A stretch of DNA of 64,000 bases from the NCBI GenBank assembly GCA_026874595.1, contig CM049316.1, positions 27,449,339 to 27,513,338 of the forward strand, read 5' to 3'. Below, piece after piece: positions 13,274 to 28,200 of the stretch; within the stretch, counting starts at the first letter, position 1, and each line of letters opens with the position of its first letter. The notes beneath the pieces are model-generated. The model was not told the origin of the DNA. It did no database searches and was given only the letters and a program-made list of their open reading frames with translations. Source of the DNA: Sipunculus nudus. Its lineage: Eukaryota > Annelida > Sipuncula > Golfingiida > Sipunculidae. Made by a program: the position numbers and the translations under genes.

Positions 13274-16200
13274 TTATATAAATAAATATAAACCTATAGG
13301 TGACAGACTTTTTAAACAGGTGTTGACTTTCTAAAGTACAGTTTTCTATCTCATTAAAATATGATATGTAAAACGAATTATAAGTAATCACTAAAAATAA
13401 AAAAAAAATAAAAATTAAAGTAGTAATATTTAAATATGAAACAAAAATACAAAACATAAATAAAAAAGTTGAAATGTTTGAATTTGAAATGTAAAAAATT
13501 GTAGGTGAAACACCCCCACCCCAGTTTTTGTATTAGGATTGTAATTTTAACTTTTAAAATTATGAATTTATTTTTTATTAGCTCAGCTGACTATAAGTCA
13601 TCTGAGCTATAGTCGTGGTCCATTGTCCATCGTCCGTCCGTCCGTCTGTCCGTCTGTCTGGATGTCCGTCTGTAAGACTGGCACGTTTCGACACCATTGG
13701 ACCTACAAATCTGAAATTCGGCATACGGTTAGATGTCCCCAAAATCTCCTACCATGCTAAAAATTTGGTCAATATGACTTCGTTCCTTTGAGATATTAAG
13801 AAAAAACCTCAATTTTTTATTAGAAATCTATTTTCACACTTCAGGACTGCCTAATATCAAAACCACTCATCTGGTTTTCTTCATTTTTACCATAAATATT
13901 TCTCTATATGGTTCCTATGTACATGCCAGAAATTAAGTCAGTATTATTTAATTTAAAAAAGTTATGGGCCCAAACATAATGGACTTTGTAAAAAAATGAG
14001 GAAAGATAATTGGTCACTTAAGACCAAAAGTGTTAAAGGTAGGAACTTTTTTTCAGTGATACTACTTTAAATAATCAAAATTTAATTGTATACCAAAAAT
14101 TAGATCAAAATCTGTTAAATTTTTTAAATATTGGCAAAAATATAAAATTGATACCTTTAATTTTGCCCAAGTTTGACCATGGCACGTTTTTTTCCTGTAA
14201 CTGCTGTGGATTTAATTTTCAAAGCATGTTTTTGTTACCATTTCAACTGTTAAAACAAAAAATTTGAAACCAGTTGATCAAAAACTGTAGATTTTATTCA
14301 AGTTTTCAAGCACCATGTCACATATTGTTTACATCAAGCTAGTGTTATGCAGTTTACTAGATCTCAGCTCCCCAGCTTCAGCTCTAAGTTCCTTAAATTT
14401 TGCATACAGTTAGATGTCCCCCAAACCATCAACAATACTAAAAGTTTGGTCACTAGGACTGCATTCCTTCGAGATATTAAGAAAAAACTTCATTTTTCCA
14501 TTAAAAACCCATTGTTACACTTTAAGATTGCCTAATATCAAAACCACTGATCTGACTTTGATCATTTATAATATACATATTTTTCTATACATTCGCTATG
14601 CATATGCCAGAAATTATGTCAGTATTGTGTAATTGTTTTAAGTTCTAGGCCCAAAAATAATGCACTTTGTAAAAAATCAGGAAATATATTTACTCTCTTA
14701 ACATGAAAATTGCCGAAGGTAGAGATTTTTTGCCAGGGATATAACATTATTTAATCAAGATTCAATTGTATTCCCAAAATTAGTTCTGAATTTTTCAAAT
14801 TTTATAAGTTATTAGCATAAATATAAAATCAGTACCTTAAATTTTGCCCAACTTTGGCCATGGCATGTTTTTTCCCTGTAAGCACTGTTGATTTAATTTT
14901 GATATCTTGCACACGTAAGGATTTTAGCTTCTAAATTCTGAAGTTATAAAAGAAATTAGTCAAAAACTAGCTTTTATGAAAGTTTTTATGAGACCATATC
15001 ACACCTTGGCTGTACTGAAGCCCCTCTTTTATGTCCCCACATTGACCTTTCAGGCCAATTATGCATGCTTGAAGCGAGGCACTCTGCAGCCAGCCAGCTC
15101 TTGGGTGGCTTCAACTGGATCTAACTGTCCAACCCCCTTCCACTAGTATTTGTTTAGGCCATAAACATAACAATTAACTTTTTTTTTTAATTCTTGGTTT
15201 ATGATAAGAACTTAAAAAAAATAAATGGAAAAGGAATTTATAGTTAATGAGTTACAGGGAATTACCTTGCAATTACTGATCATTTATGGATCTTCCATGG
15301 ATGGCCAAAATTGTATTTCAAATGATACCATGCAGTCACCATTGGGTATTTTTCATTTCAACCATAAAAATGAAAAATAAATAATTAAAATAAATTGTTG
15401 TTTACTATTAGGGATTATATGAAGCAAGATAATGATAGACAAGGATGCAGTTGGTTATATTAAATTAATCTAAATTTCCAGGTCTTTTCCAGGTGTTTAA
15501 CTTGTTGGTTTATATTTATTACAAAATTAAAATAATAAATAAATATGTCAAAAATTTAAAATATTACTCAGACAAGTGCTCATTAAAGATTTTAATTTGT
15601 TTGACTTATAACTTATGGTTGTATCAGTTGTTACATGATACTGGCTAAATAATCAAAATTTATATTGCTGGTCCTTTATTTCAGTTCATAAAATTAAACA
15701 TTCCCAACTCCAGTTTGCTCCTGGTATAATATATTGGGTGTTTTGATCCTTGGATTAATTTTAACACATGCATTAGTTTTATAGCTGAGAATACTTTTCT
15801 TTTTTTCCTGATACCATTTAAAAAATATAAGTGCTGTGGTTTCAATTTTCACAGCATGTACGCATTAACGTTTCATCTGTTAAAATCTGAAATTTGAAAC
15901 CAATTGATCAAAAACTGTAGATTTCATTCAGGTTTCCAGGTACCATGTCTTCATTGTTTACATCAGATCAGTATAAATGCAGTGTACTGGGCAGTTACAT
16001 AACACCTTCAGGTCTGACCTACTGCCACTGTAAGTGTCTGGGTCAGGCTGGGTCAGGCAGTAATTACCAGAGAGCCTCTCTTTCTCTCTTTCTCTCTCTC
16101 TCCTCTGCTTTTTCTATTTCTTTCTTCATCTTTCTTTCACTCTCTCTCTCTCTGTCTGTCTCTCTCTCTCTCCCTAATTGCCTCCCTTCCTCCCTCGTTT

Positions 16201-19200
16201 CCCATTCTGTTGACAGGTACTATAAACTAGATACAATAGCTATAAATGTTGATGCAATTTAGAAATGTGAATTAACTGAAATATTCACACTCACATATAT
16301 GTTATACTGTAAATTTATAGTAACATTTGGAAACTTGGATTAAAATTATGTAATGAAAAAAAGGAATAAATGCAAATATTGTTAATTTTTTCTTGGCTCG
16401 GTAGAATGGGGAAAAAAATTATTTGCTTTGTTTCTCCATCTTTCTGTCTGTTTTAAATATTTAATGTTCATGAATAAACTTTTTTTTATAAGTACTGTTG
16501 AATTGAATTTCATATCCTGTATGTATATGCAAGGGTGTTGTAACTCTCACCATTCCCTTTTTCATCCCACTGAGGCTTGGCTCCTTGGCACTGTGAACAA
16601 TAGTTCTATGGCAATAGCATAAAATTTAATAATTAAAGAAAATATCTACAGAGAGACAGAGGCGTTATAACTCTGATCATAACACAACACCCCCCCCCCC
16701 ATATCAAGTCATTGCACCTGTGGAATGGGGACATTATGGCAACTGTATACATATCATAAAATTGATAAAGAAGGTTTACCAAATAAATTTAATCTCATCA
16801 GACAAATGTGTAAACTGTTGAACTGTCAACAGCTTATCAAAAAGGTAACCAATGGAAAGGCATGGTCAGGTCTCAAATATTATTTGCAACATTTTCTTCA
16901 ATCAAATAAACCAACCAGATTACCTCTTTCTCTCAAACATTATCTACATTTCATCATATTTTTAAGATTTTAACCTTCCAGGTGGTTCAGTACTGTTGAC
17001 CATTTGTCCATAGGTACCTATGTACATGCCAGAAATTATGTCAGTATTGTGTAATATGTAGACGTGAGGGGCATCAAAATAATGCACCTTGTCAAGACAG
17101 ATCTTGTCAAGATATTATGTCATACAGTCACAAATTCATAAATCCCCGCATCAGCATAGTTAATCATAACCTTGAATCTGTCAAATTGAACTCTTGCAGT
17201 TTTCCATACACTATAGATCCTTCAACAAATAGCCTTATCATCATTATACCACTGCTTAGCATACTGTCATTGCATTCATATTTGCTCAAATAAATTGCTT
17301 TTTTCGACCCCTCCAAAATAAATTAAAAATAAACCACTATATCTTACTCCATATTAATCCATCAGTCAGGTTATTTCATATATCATTTACTCACATATTA
17401 CATTATATTCCTTTATAAAAGCCCATCATGACCATGATATTCTAAGCTTTATCTACTCAATATAGTATCACAATGGTGACACATTTATAGTCTAATCATG
17501 ATCAGCTGAGCGCCGTGACCCATGGGTCCCTTCTTTAAATATGAAATGTAAAAAAAACTTAATTTGCACCAATTACGGGCATACATGTTAGGTAAAATAA
17601 ATAAAAAAAACAATTTTAAAGCATTTTTTTAAGGTTGTGTTGAAATGAAATCTTTTTAACACTTAGTGGCGGAGAAATATCGATCTTAACATAAACAGTT
17701 AAAAGTAGATAAAATCAATGAAAATTAAATCATTCTTAACATCAACTGTCTTTGTATATAAATCAATTCTAATATACTAAAACAAATGAACCAGATCATG
17801 AACCATGACGCTACAAAGCCATTCATTTCCCTGTCATTCGGGTTAAAGGAGCCTTTTGAAGGCAAGCCGTTATAATGATTTCCTAATTAACAGATGACTG
17901 AAATGATTTGTTGTTATCAGTGCAAGTATTAGAAGGCTTTGATTGCAAATATTAAAGTATTAACATTAAAATGTGCTTTGTGACTGTACATATTATAAGC
18001 TCTTAGAGTATGCATATATAGGAGGGTGGTTCATGTAGTTAAGTAAAAATTCACAAAATATCATTAATGAATATAACTTAATATATATATTAACACATTA
18101 ACTATCATTGGTTTGCAGCTTGCTTGGCAGTAATAACTTGGTACTATATTAAGAGTTATGCAGGGGCACTCTGAAACTTTTGACTGAAGTCTGACAATGT
18201 GGCTACACAGGGGTGAAAATATAGGACTGTCATTACAGCACCTGTATCAGGCTTTATCATACTCCATGTGGTGAAGCATAAAGATATCAGTTACAGGATA
18301 TGAGGCAATAAACTAGTGATTCTCTGATGAAGCATGTTTAGGGTCAATTAAGAAAATTGAGGCTTTACTAAGTGCGTGTCTGCAAGTGGATCTATGCAGC
18401 CCTTTGTATATATAGACCCAGCAGGCACCCTAAAGAAGCTTTGACAAAGTCCCTTTTGCTGCAGATTGGCAAATCCAACAGCTGTACAGCTCACTGGTTA
18501 ATTATCTTGCAATCAATTTTATAAGACTGACATATTTAATGTAAAATACAAACAATATAGAACACAGAACAAGCCCACTGGGGAAGGAGTGCAGCTGAGA
18601 CAGTCAACATCCCTAAGTGTCCTAAGTGTTTTGCCTACCAGCACTGCACGTGCTGCTAAATCACGTGGTCTGTGATGTCACGATGCAGTCCCCTATAGTC
18701 TTGGTGGTATCATATGTATGGTATCCATAGATTTTTAAAGTGGAGAGGCTTCTTTAAGATGTAGCAGTATTTATTCTTATTTTGCTTAATGATGTACACT
18801 TGCTTGATAATTGATATCAACATTAATCATATGATATTTAATTTAATTAATCTTTATCCGGGTATAATGAACAGGCCAGCCAGCACAGAATGGATCATAA
18901 TGATATCATTTGTTGTTTGAAATAATTAAAATGAAGCCACCATAATATTAAATTTTTTGACAATATTATGTTTATATCAGGATTCACCTGTTAACTTGCT
19001 TGCAGAATGTTGTCAGAAACTGGTATGCAAGAAACCCAGAGATTGTCAGTGTTCAGGATGGACTGGTAGAGAATGCCTGGAGATGTTCACATGCTCTGGT
19101 TCAAGGTGGGTTAATTTGCAGAAGCGGGGGACATTGATTTGGGTTTGTCTGTCTGTCTGTCCATCTGTCTGTCCTTTAGGTTTTCGTTTCTGGGCACTAA

Positions 19201-22200
19201 CTTTCCTGAATATTATCTGATTTCAATCACATTTGGGTCAGTAATTGCTCTCATGCTTAAAGTGGTCGAGATTGGTTTTGGAGTGTCTGTCTCACATCAT
19301 AATAATAAAGTATGATATTTCATTTTTTATATGACGAATCAGCTTATTTAGTTTCACTAATCACTAATAGGTGTCACTAGCAGTTGACATAAATTATCTG
19401 AATTTTTGAAGTAACTGACCAGTGCTGCGATCTGTTGAGCTTGGTAATAAGGATTTGCATTTATTCACCATATAATGGCATAAGTGGGGGACATTGTTTT
19501 CTTGAATTTACTTGTTTCATTTTGGTTTAATAGCTCAGCTGACTTTTAGTCCTGCTAAGCTATAGAAAGGGTCGGTGTCAGTTGTGTTTCCCTTCTGCTG
19601 GCCACCAATTATCAGGACATTCAGACATAATTTTTGCTTAAAATCTAAACATGTCCTTGTAAAATCTCCTTGGAAAGAAATAATTAGGTCAAGTTACACT
19701 TTCAAGTTAACTCTCCCTGTGAGCTAGCAAAAAACAAACAAAATTTGCATGTTACATCTCTCCTGCATTTGTCTATTTTAAGTAAAATGTCCTAGGAAAG
19801 CTCCAGTATTTCAATAAGTGATGCATGGATTGCCATGAAATTTGATATGCATGTTCATCTTGGAAAGGTTTATTTTTGGCAGAATAATTGTGGCACTACC
19901 TTAATGATAGGGAAATATTGATGAAGATAACCATACATAATCTGTTTTGCTGGCAACAGATGCATGTCTATGATAAAATAGTGTTAATAGGTTAATGAAG
20001 TGGGAACAAAGTGGAAGCATACCACAACCTATAATTTAGTAGAATAAAGGTAGAATATGCATACCCTTTCTTGCCATTTTACTGTTTTGCCACTATCAGG
20101 AGACCTAGCTGCCGTAGGACAGTGTATGGACATCTACTGGGAGCAGAAGAAGTTGATGGCCCCAGGTTGTGAGCCGGCAGCAGTCAGACGTATCATGGCA
20201 GCCCTGCGTCCCCACACTTACGGCATGTCCATGGCAGGGGCCGGGGGAGGGGGCTTCCTGTATGTACTGATGAAACAACCCAACCAGCTGGAGGTGGTAC
20301 AGGGACTTCTGTCTCAAGTTGAGGTAAGGTTATTTTATGAAATATATACATGTAGCAAGTTTAACCAATATTCTTGTAGTCTGATTATTGCAGTAATTAA
20401 AGTAAAATGAAATAGAACAAATCATATCTATTGCTTTTTTAGCTCAGCTGACTATAAGTCATCTGAGCTATAGTCGTGGTCCTTTGTCCGTCGTCCATCC
20501 GTCTGTCCGTCCGTCCGTCCGTAGATGTGGCACGTTTTGAAACCGTAAGACCTAGGAATCCAAAATTCGGCATAGTGTTAGATGTCCCCAAGATCTCCTA
20601 CCAAACCGAAAACTGGGTCTTTGCGACTCCGTTCCTTCGAGAAATTAAGGAAAAACCTCAATTTTTTATTAAAAACCTATTTTCACACTTCAGGACTGCA
20701 TAATATCAAAACCACTCATCTGTTTTTCTTCATATTTACCATAAATATTCCTCTATATAGTTTCTATGTACATGCCAGAAATTATGTCTGTATTATTTAA
20801 TTTAAAAAAGTTATGGGCCCAAACATAATGCATTTTGTAAAAAATCAGGAAAGATATTTGATCACTTAACACAAAACATGTTAAAGCTATGGACTTTTTT
20901 TCCAGTAATATAACTTTAATTAATCAAAATTAAATTGTATACCCAAAATTAGATCAAAATGTTTTAAATTTTTTAAAATATTAACAAAAATAAAAAATTG
21001 GTACCTTAAATTTTGCCCAACTTTGACCATGGCAAGTTTTTTTCCTGTAAGTACTGTGGATTTAATTTTCACTGCATGTTTTTGTAAGCATTTTGCCTGT
21101 TAACACCAAAAATTTGAAACCAGTTGATCAAAAACTGTAGATTTTATTCAAGTTTTCAAGCACAATGTAACATATTGTTTACATCAAGCTAGTGTCATGC
21201 AGTTTGCAAGAGCCGAGCTCCCCAGCTTCAGCTCTCAGTTCCTAAAGTTTGGCATACAATTAGATGTCTCCAAAATCCCCTCCCATGCAAAGAATTAGGT
21301 CATTAGGACTTAATACCTTTGAGATATTAATGAAAAACTTCATTTTTCCATTAAAAACCCATTGTTACACTTCAAGACTGCCTAATATCAAAACCACTGA
21401 TCTGACTTTAATCATATATAATATACATATTTTTCTATACATTCTCTATGCAAATGCCAGAAATGATGTCAATATTGCCTAATTGTTTTAAGTTATGGGC
21501 CAAAACATAATGCACTTTGTAAAAAATCAAGAAATACATTTACTCCCTTAACAAGAGGATTGCTGAAGCTAGAGATTTTTTGTCAGGGATGTAACATCAA
21601 GATTCAGTTGAATACCCAAAATTAGTTCTGAATTTTTCAAATTTTACAAGTTATTAATATAAATATAAAATTAGTACCTTAAGGCTTTAAACTCCAATAA
21701 CGCCCGCCAGGGCGCGCGGTTTGTCACGGGCCTGGAGTTCAAAGGCGCCCGCCCGGGCGCGCTAAAGCCCATTTTACATACCCATAATTGGGGCAAGTTT
21801 TGGGGGTGAATGTCTATTGTCATCCATCATATTTGTACTTAAATGAAAGAGAAAAACGTCAAGTGTTGTTCTAACATGTGACCAAGATCCAAACTGGCGC
21901 GAACGCAGACTTGTTGGAAAAATATAAAAATGATTGACTTTCACTCACGTGGCCTTGTTACGTGGGCCCTGGTAACATGTCGGCTGCGAGAGTAAAATCA
22001 GACACCTACGCTAAATTCATCAGAAATCGGTAAATTACCAAATGTTGGCAATCAATCCTGGTGACAAAATCAAGTGCAGTGTGTTTACAGATTTAACTTC
22101 CGTTAAACATTTCCAAGATCATATATTATCCCCTTTTTTATTGGTTTAACTTGTGACCAATGATCGCCGTTCGACTGACTGACGCGTCTGACAGACACCA

Positions 22201-25200
22201 CGCACGTGATCTGTGTGACCTCCTTACTGTGTCATGTACTGGCACTGGAAAACCATTTTTAACCGATATCATATAATAAAATGAGTATTTATTTTAAATA
22301 TTAACATATTTTCTTAACTAAAAATCGAAGATACTGTCATTTATCATGTCGTATATATATGTGATGTCTGATTGTTTACTAGTGATCATTTCTGTGCCAA
22401 ACATTCTATGTACAATCGTAATCGGGCACAATCGGCCGTGCACAAGAACTGTCAATCATTCTAAGAGGCTTTTAGGATTGAAAATAAAATTAATACCGTC
22501 TTAAATTAGAAACAGCCAGATATTATATGGATATAGTTAATTTTCCAGTGTAAAATATAAAGATAACATTATACTCCATGAAATATTGAAGTAATTATTT
22601 TACGACGTACGTGGAACTGTACGCCTATACACCCAGATCCTTGAATATGTAAAACAAGACAGTAAGTGACTTATACGCTTGAACAAATATGTATTAATAC
22701 GGTTTTAACACATACTGAACAGATTTTACAAATTTTTATATGTGTAGTACTTCCTGTACATGTATAGGCTACATGTGTACGTGCACGTGTGCGCGCTTTT
22801 GTGTGTGTGTGTGTGTATATATATAGGCCTATGTGCGTATTGTAATTTTCATTAGTGAAAAAGCACCAGTAGTTGTCACTGCCAGTGAAACAGATTTTGG
22901 GCAGAGCTGCAAAACATCCTTAAATATATATGGCACATAGCAAACTAAATTTTAAAAATATAACCTATTATATTATGAATTGAAGTAAATAATTTTTTTT
23001 TTGTAATACGTTTGCCTATAACAGGCTATTCATTGTTGTAAGGTATAGTACTGCGTTATAAATGTTTGTACCTTTTAAACATAAAATCTGATCACTAATA
23101 CCAGAACTTATAACTCCTTTTTATATTTCATCCATGAAAGTTTCTCAAATCGGGTTCATTCGCCTTCATTGTACCTTTTAAACATAAAATCTGATCACTA
23201 ATACCAGAACTTATAACTCCTTTTTATATTTCATCCATGAAAGTTTCTCAAATCGGGTTCATTCGCCGCCTATATTCATAAAAAATACATAACGTATACC
23301 GCAGACTGCATATATATCGCATATACCGTACGTGCACCCGGTATAAACGCCGCTTTATATTGATATCGCTCTCAAAACCCAGTCAACGCTTGCATGCATG
23401 GCCCAGGGATTAAATATGGAAAATGTGTCGTGGTCATGATAATCCTTTAAAGTCATACGGCGGAGTCAGTCTCAGTCATGATACATGCAAGAAAATGATT
23501 AAAATGCATTCGCCAATCTTAAATTAGAAGCTATAGCGACGGTGACACAGTGAAAGTAAAATATTAAGACCAAAGATGCGGACTTTCCATATGCATGCGC
23601 ATGGTGTATTCAAAATGACGATCGAGAAACCATGCAGGTGGACAAATTAGACTGAAATCTAATTGTACCTTTCCATTGCTGTAAAATAAGATTTAAAAGA
23701 CGCAGGTATACAAATATATCTATATTGCAAAATGTTTGATGGCTTTGTCTCAAACTTGCCCCTTTCGAAGACCTAAAATATCACAGGGTGTCGGCTTCTA
23801 TTTTTACCCACTGACCTTGTCATTTTCACGTTTGATTGACAGTTTTATTAGCACAAGGAAATTTTCCTATCACACAGAATATTTTAGCGGAAAGACAGCA
23901 CACAACATGTGGCCAACCAGATGGGGATTCGGAGTGAAAATACTAATTTAAATTGGCATCTATTACATTAATCATCAAAGGATAATGACATCATTTACAA
24001 TGATCGGGAACCGAACGACATGTATAATTGCCAGGTGTAGGTCATGGTCCGCGTCTCTACAGCTGACGGGACTGGTGAATACAAAATAAATAAATAAACA
24101 AACACCCAAGAGATCATAACTTATTAGAAGTTTTTGGAACATTCCAGGTGCTTCTTAAGAATTATTGAATTGTTGCTGCATATTGTTTTATAATTAACTG
24201 GAACTCTGCCTCTCCGTGAAATCACCACCTTGCAGCCTGGGGAGACCGCATGCTTTCCTGCTGAAGCTGAAGTTTTATCAGCAGTGCATGATTTCTGACT
24301 ATATGAGGGCTTAAATGTACAAAGTTGCATACGGAGGTTACCAGATTAGCTATATGATTTGAAGTTAGGTCTCGTGTATACATCTAGTTAACCAAGGAAT
24401 TGTGCATCTCAAAATTATTAAACAAATTTCCTACTTTTCTTCAAGTGAAGTTGAATTGAATAAATGTAGTTATATATTATATTTCCATTTTATATTAATT
24501 TCATATGACATAATTATGCTTCATTTAAATGTCACTGAAATAAAGTGCAAATTGAAGACCTGGATAAGTAAGTGCATGAAGATATGTAAGCCTACATGCA
24601 ATTTTCCTCTAAGATACCAGAATGTGCTGCTATGAAATCATAGTAACTAGGCATGATTTTGATAAGCATTGTTGGACTTACGAAGGCCTATATATTTGAA
24701 TAACATAACATACATTAAAATGTACTGTGAAAACATGTTTCTTTGGTGTTACTTCACAGTTAAGTATCGTTTTCTCACGTTTATAAACTTTGGTATTATG
24801 TGCATTATCCCCAATAGCACATTTTTAAAACACCTTTCCAACAATAAAAAATATTGATTTTCCGTTATTTTAAATTCTTGAAAATAACGATTTGTTTACA
24901 TTAATGTGCATAGGCCTATTTATTATATATGTAATAAATTATTGTTCCACTAGTACTACCAGTGTTCTCATTGTTTCTGATCCCTGAGGGAAAGAATCGA
25001 TTCTAATGCATACATATTGCATGACTTGAGAGGATGTTTCCAGGTACCTCTTGCATGACGTGAGAGGATGTTTCCAGGTAACTCCCCCCCCCCCCCCCCC
25101 CCCCCCCACCACCCCCACAAAAAAAAAAGAATAATTCGACCGCCAGTCGGCACAGCATCTCATGGTGCTTCTTATAATAAACACGCCAGACTCAGTCACG

Positions 25201-28200
25201 TGAACCATGTCCATTTAAAAGACTTTACAAAATAAACACGCCAGACCCAGTCACGTGAACCTTGCTGATATAAAAGTAGATATGATTGGGTGAGAAAAGT
25301 TTGCAGCGTCAGTGCGTCACCGCTGGCTGAGGGATGACGCGGTAAAATTGGACTGTTCAGGAAAAAAACCCAAACAGACGTGTCGTCTTGCATCTTAATT
25401 GTCCAGTAAATGTTTTATTTATTTTTATTTTTCCGTTATATTGACTAGATAGGATAATTCTGTGACTAAAGTCTGCAAAACCGCCTCGTTAATGTACCTT
25501 GTGTGCTACATATTGCTAAATTCACTCATTATTGCTCAATCACCGTCAGCCGCGGAGGGGCGGGTACTTCAAAAGAAATTGCATGGATACCCTCAATTAA
25601 GAAAATAAGAGTTTTCACAAGTGTAAGACAAATTTTTTTTTATTTTTTATTTCAAATTTTAGTACATTCTCACTGTTTCGAATGGGAAAGATTCGGATAT
25701 ATCAACGTTTATTTAGGCTAATCGTTGATCGAACCAAGTGCACACCTGTTTACCTGTCGCACCTGGATTTTTACCAGTGCAGATAAACGCGACAGACCAA
25801 CTAAACAGCAATTTTATTATTGCATGAAATGTTAACAAACAGGGTAGACACATTTTTCCAGATTTTATTTTAAAATCAGTCGGTGATTTGTTTTTGCCTG
25901 CACATGTAAAAATATATTAATTTGACATAAAAAGGTATATTACAGGTAACGAGATAATAAGTGCATTTCACACCCATAAATTATAAATTTTGCACATTGG
26001 ACAAAAGTAAATAGTTTTTATTGCAATGTCCCTTATAACAAGTATAATATATAATTTAAATTAAAAAAATGAGAATTTACCTTTATTTACCTGATCTTAC
26101 CTGTGCAGGTGAGTAAACTTTTACAGGTAGAAATTGGCAAAATTGAAATCCACAAGTCTCGTGGCTGTGAGGTTAATTAAAAGATAGTTTCTGCATATTG
26201 TTTTAACTCCTTCAAAAATTTCCTCTCCACTTTTAAAATGAAAAGTTGTCTTTATATTCTGTACTTACAAAGGTAATTAAATCTGTTTAAGATCAAAGGT
26301 ATCATTTCAGGTAACCCAATAAATAGTGCAGTTAGTACCTATAATTCATAAATTTTACGCATGGCACTCAAAATTAAGTTGTATGTTTTTTTTTCTCCCT
26401 TATTACATGTATAAAATATATACTTCATTAAAAAAATAATTTACCTGTATTTACCTGAACTCACCTGTACAGGTGAGTATGTTTTTATGTGTAACCGTAA
26501 CCAAAATTATCAATTTATGTTTTACATGTCTGAAAAATCAAAATATAATGGTTTTACACAGTTGACACTTGTTTATCCATATTCTTCTCAGCCACTTTTC
26601 AGCATGATTTTGTCACTGCCACAGGTAATTAGATCAGTTGAAGAACAAAGGTACTATTCACATAGGTAACTTAATTACTGTATTAAAAGCACCTGTTCTT
26701 ATATCAAAATGAATTATACAGTCCATAAATAGAGAAGGTATTAATTTATAGTAACTATATTGATGAACAAGGTGTTTGCTAACATATTCAGAAAAAAAAT
26801 AATTTACCTTTACTTACCTGTACAGGTAAACATGTGTTATATGTTAATAATCATAGAATGTGCTCTTTGGGTCAGCAAGCTTTTCAGGTGAAAAATATTT
26901 GATTTCCACAGAAAAATCCAATTTACTTGCACATTCTGGTTCGTTGGTGGTTCCCTTTCCAGTATTAAACCAAATCATTTACCTTTTTCTTACCTTTAAT
27001 TAATAATTACCTTAGAGTGAAAAAAACCCTTACATTTCCCTTTTTTTATCAAAGGGTTAATGGGTTACCTGAACAGGATGAAAGGGGTCATTTTGGTGAT
27101 ATACCAGTGAGTGGAAATACAGTTAGTACAGATTTACCTGTTTTTACCTGTATATACCTTAGTTACATACATATCAAACCAGGTATATAGAAAATAAATA
27201 AAATAACATGATGGACATATACCTGACAGTAAAAGCTGAAAATTTCACAAAGATACCTTTAACGGTTACTGAGTTAATGTCGTTATATAGATGTCAAAAT
27301 GTGGAAAAAATGCAAAATAAATCTGAACAGTAGGAGTGTGACAATCCACAGGCTAATCTGAACAGTAAAGGGTTAAATTTTGCCCAAATTTGACCATGGC
27401 ACATATGTTTCCTGTGAGCACTGTTGATATAATTTTCATATCATGCACACATAAGGATTTCAGCTTTTTAGCTCAGCTGACTGAAAGTCATCTGAGCTAT
27501 AGCGATCACTCTTTGTCCGTATTTCGTCTGTCCGTCTGTCCGTCCGTTAACCAGGCACAAATCGTAACCGCTGAACCTAGAACCTTGTAACTTGGGATTC
27601 TGAGAGGTCCATGAAAAATCTCCTTGGAAACCAGAAATTAGGTCTCTGTTACCCATATCCTTCGAGCTATGGGGCCCCAAAGTACCCCCCAGAAAAGTCA
27701 AAAATTTCATACAAAAACTTCAATATCTCATTAACTACTTGACTGATGGTCATTATTTTTGGCATACATATTGATCATGAGATGTTCCATCACTTCCTGC
27801 AGACTGGTGGCGCCACCTGTATTTTTCGATTTTTTACAAATTTTTTTCTCTATTTTTGAGACCTTTAAAATGTGAACATCTGTTAACAAGGCACAAATCG
27901 TTAAGCCTAGACCTAGAATCTTAATTCTTGATACACTGAGAGGTCCATGAAAAATCTCCTTGGAAACCAGAAATTAGGTCTCTGTTACCCATATCCTTCG
28001 AGCTATGGGGCCCCAAAGTACCCCCCAGAATAGTAAAAAATTTCATACAAAAACTTCAATATCTCAATAACTACAACACTGATGGTCATGATTTTTGGCA
28101 TACATATTGATCATGAGATGTTCCATAAGTTCCTGCAGACTGGTGGCGCCACCTGTATTTTTCGATTTTTTTTACAATTTTTTCCTCTATTTTTGAGACG

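Larger units (their letters stand above)
21683..27372. mobile_element. 5.69-kb insertion flanked by TTAA duplication (possible non-autonomous piggyBac-like element)
   Basis: TTAA at 21679-21682 is repeated at 27373-27376, and copy D has a single TTAA at the matching place. TTAA duplication is the hallmark of the piggyBac superfamily. The right end, read inward, begins CCCTTTACTG, which suits piggyBac. The left begins GGCTTTAAACTCC, so terminal inverted similarity is weak. The left 90 bases hold two GC-rich direct repeats (GCCCGCCAGGGCGCGC and GCCCGCCCGGGCGCGC). ATCTGAACAGTA occurs twice near the right end. No transposase ORF is visible. The superfamily assignment is tentative. Confidence 0.55.
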
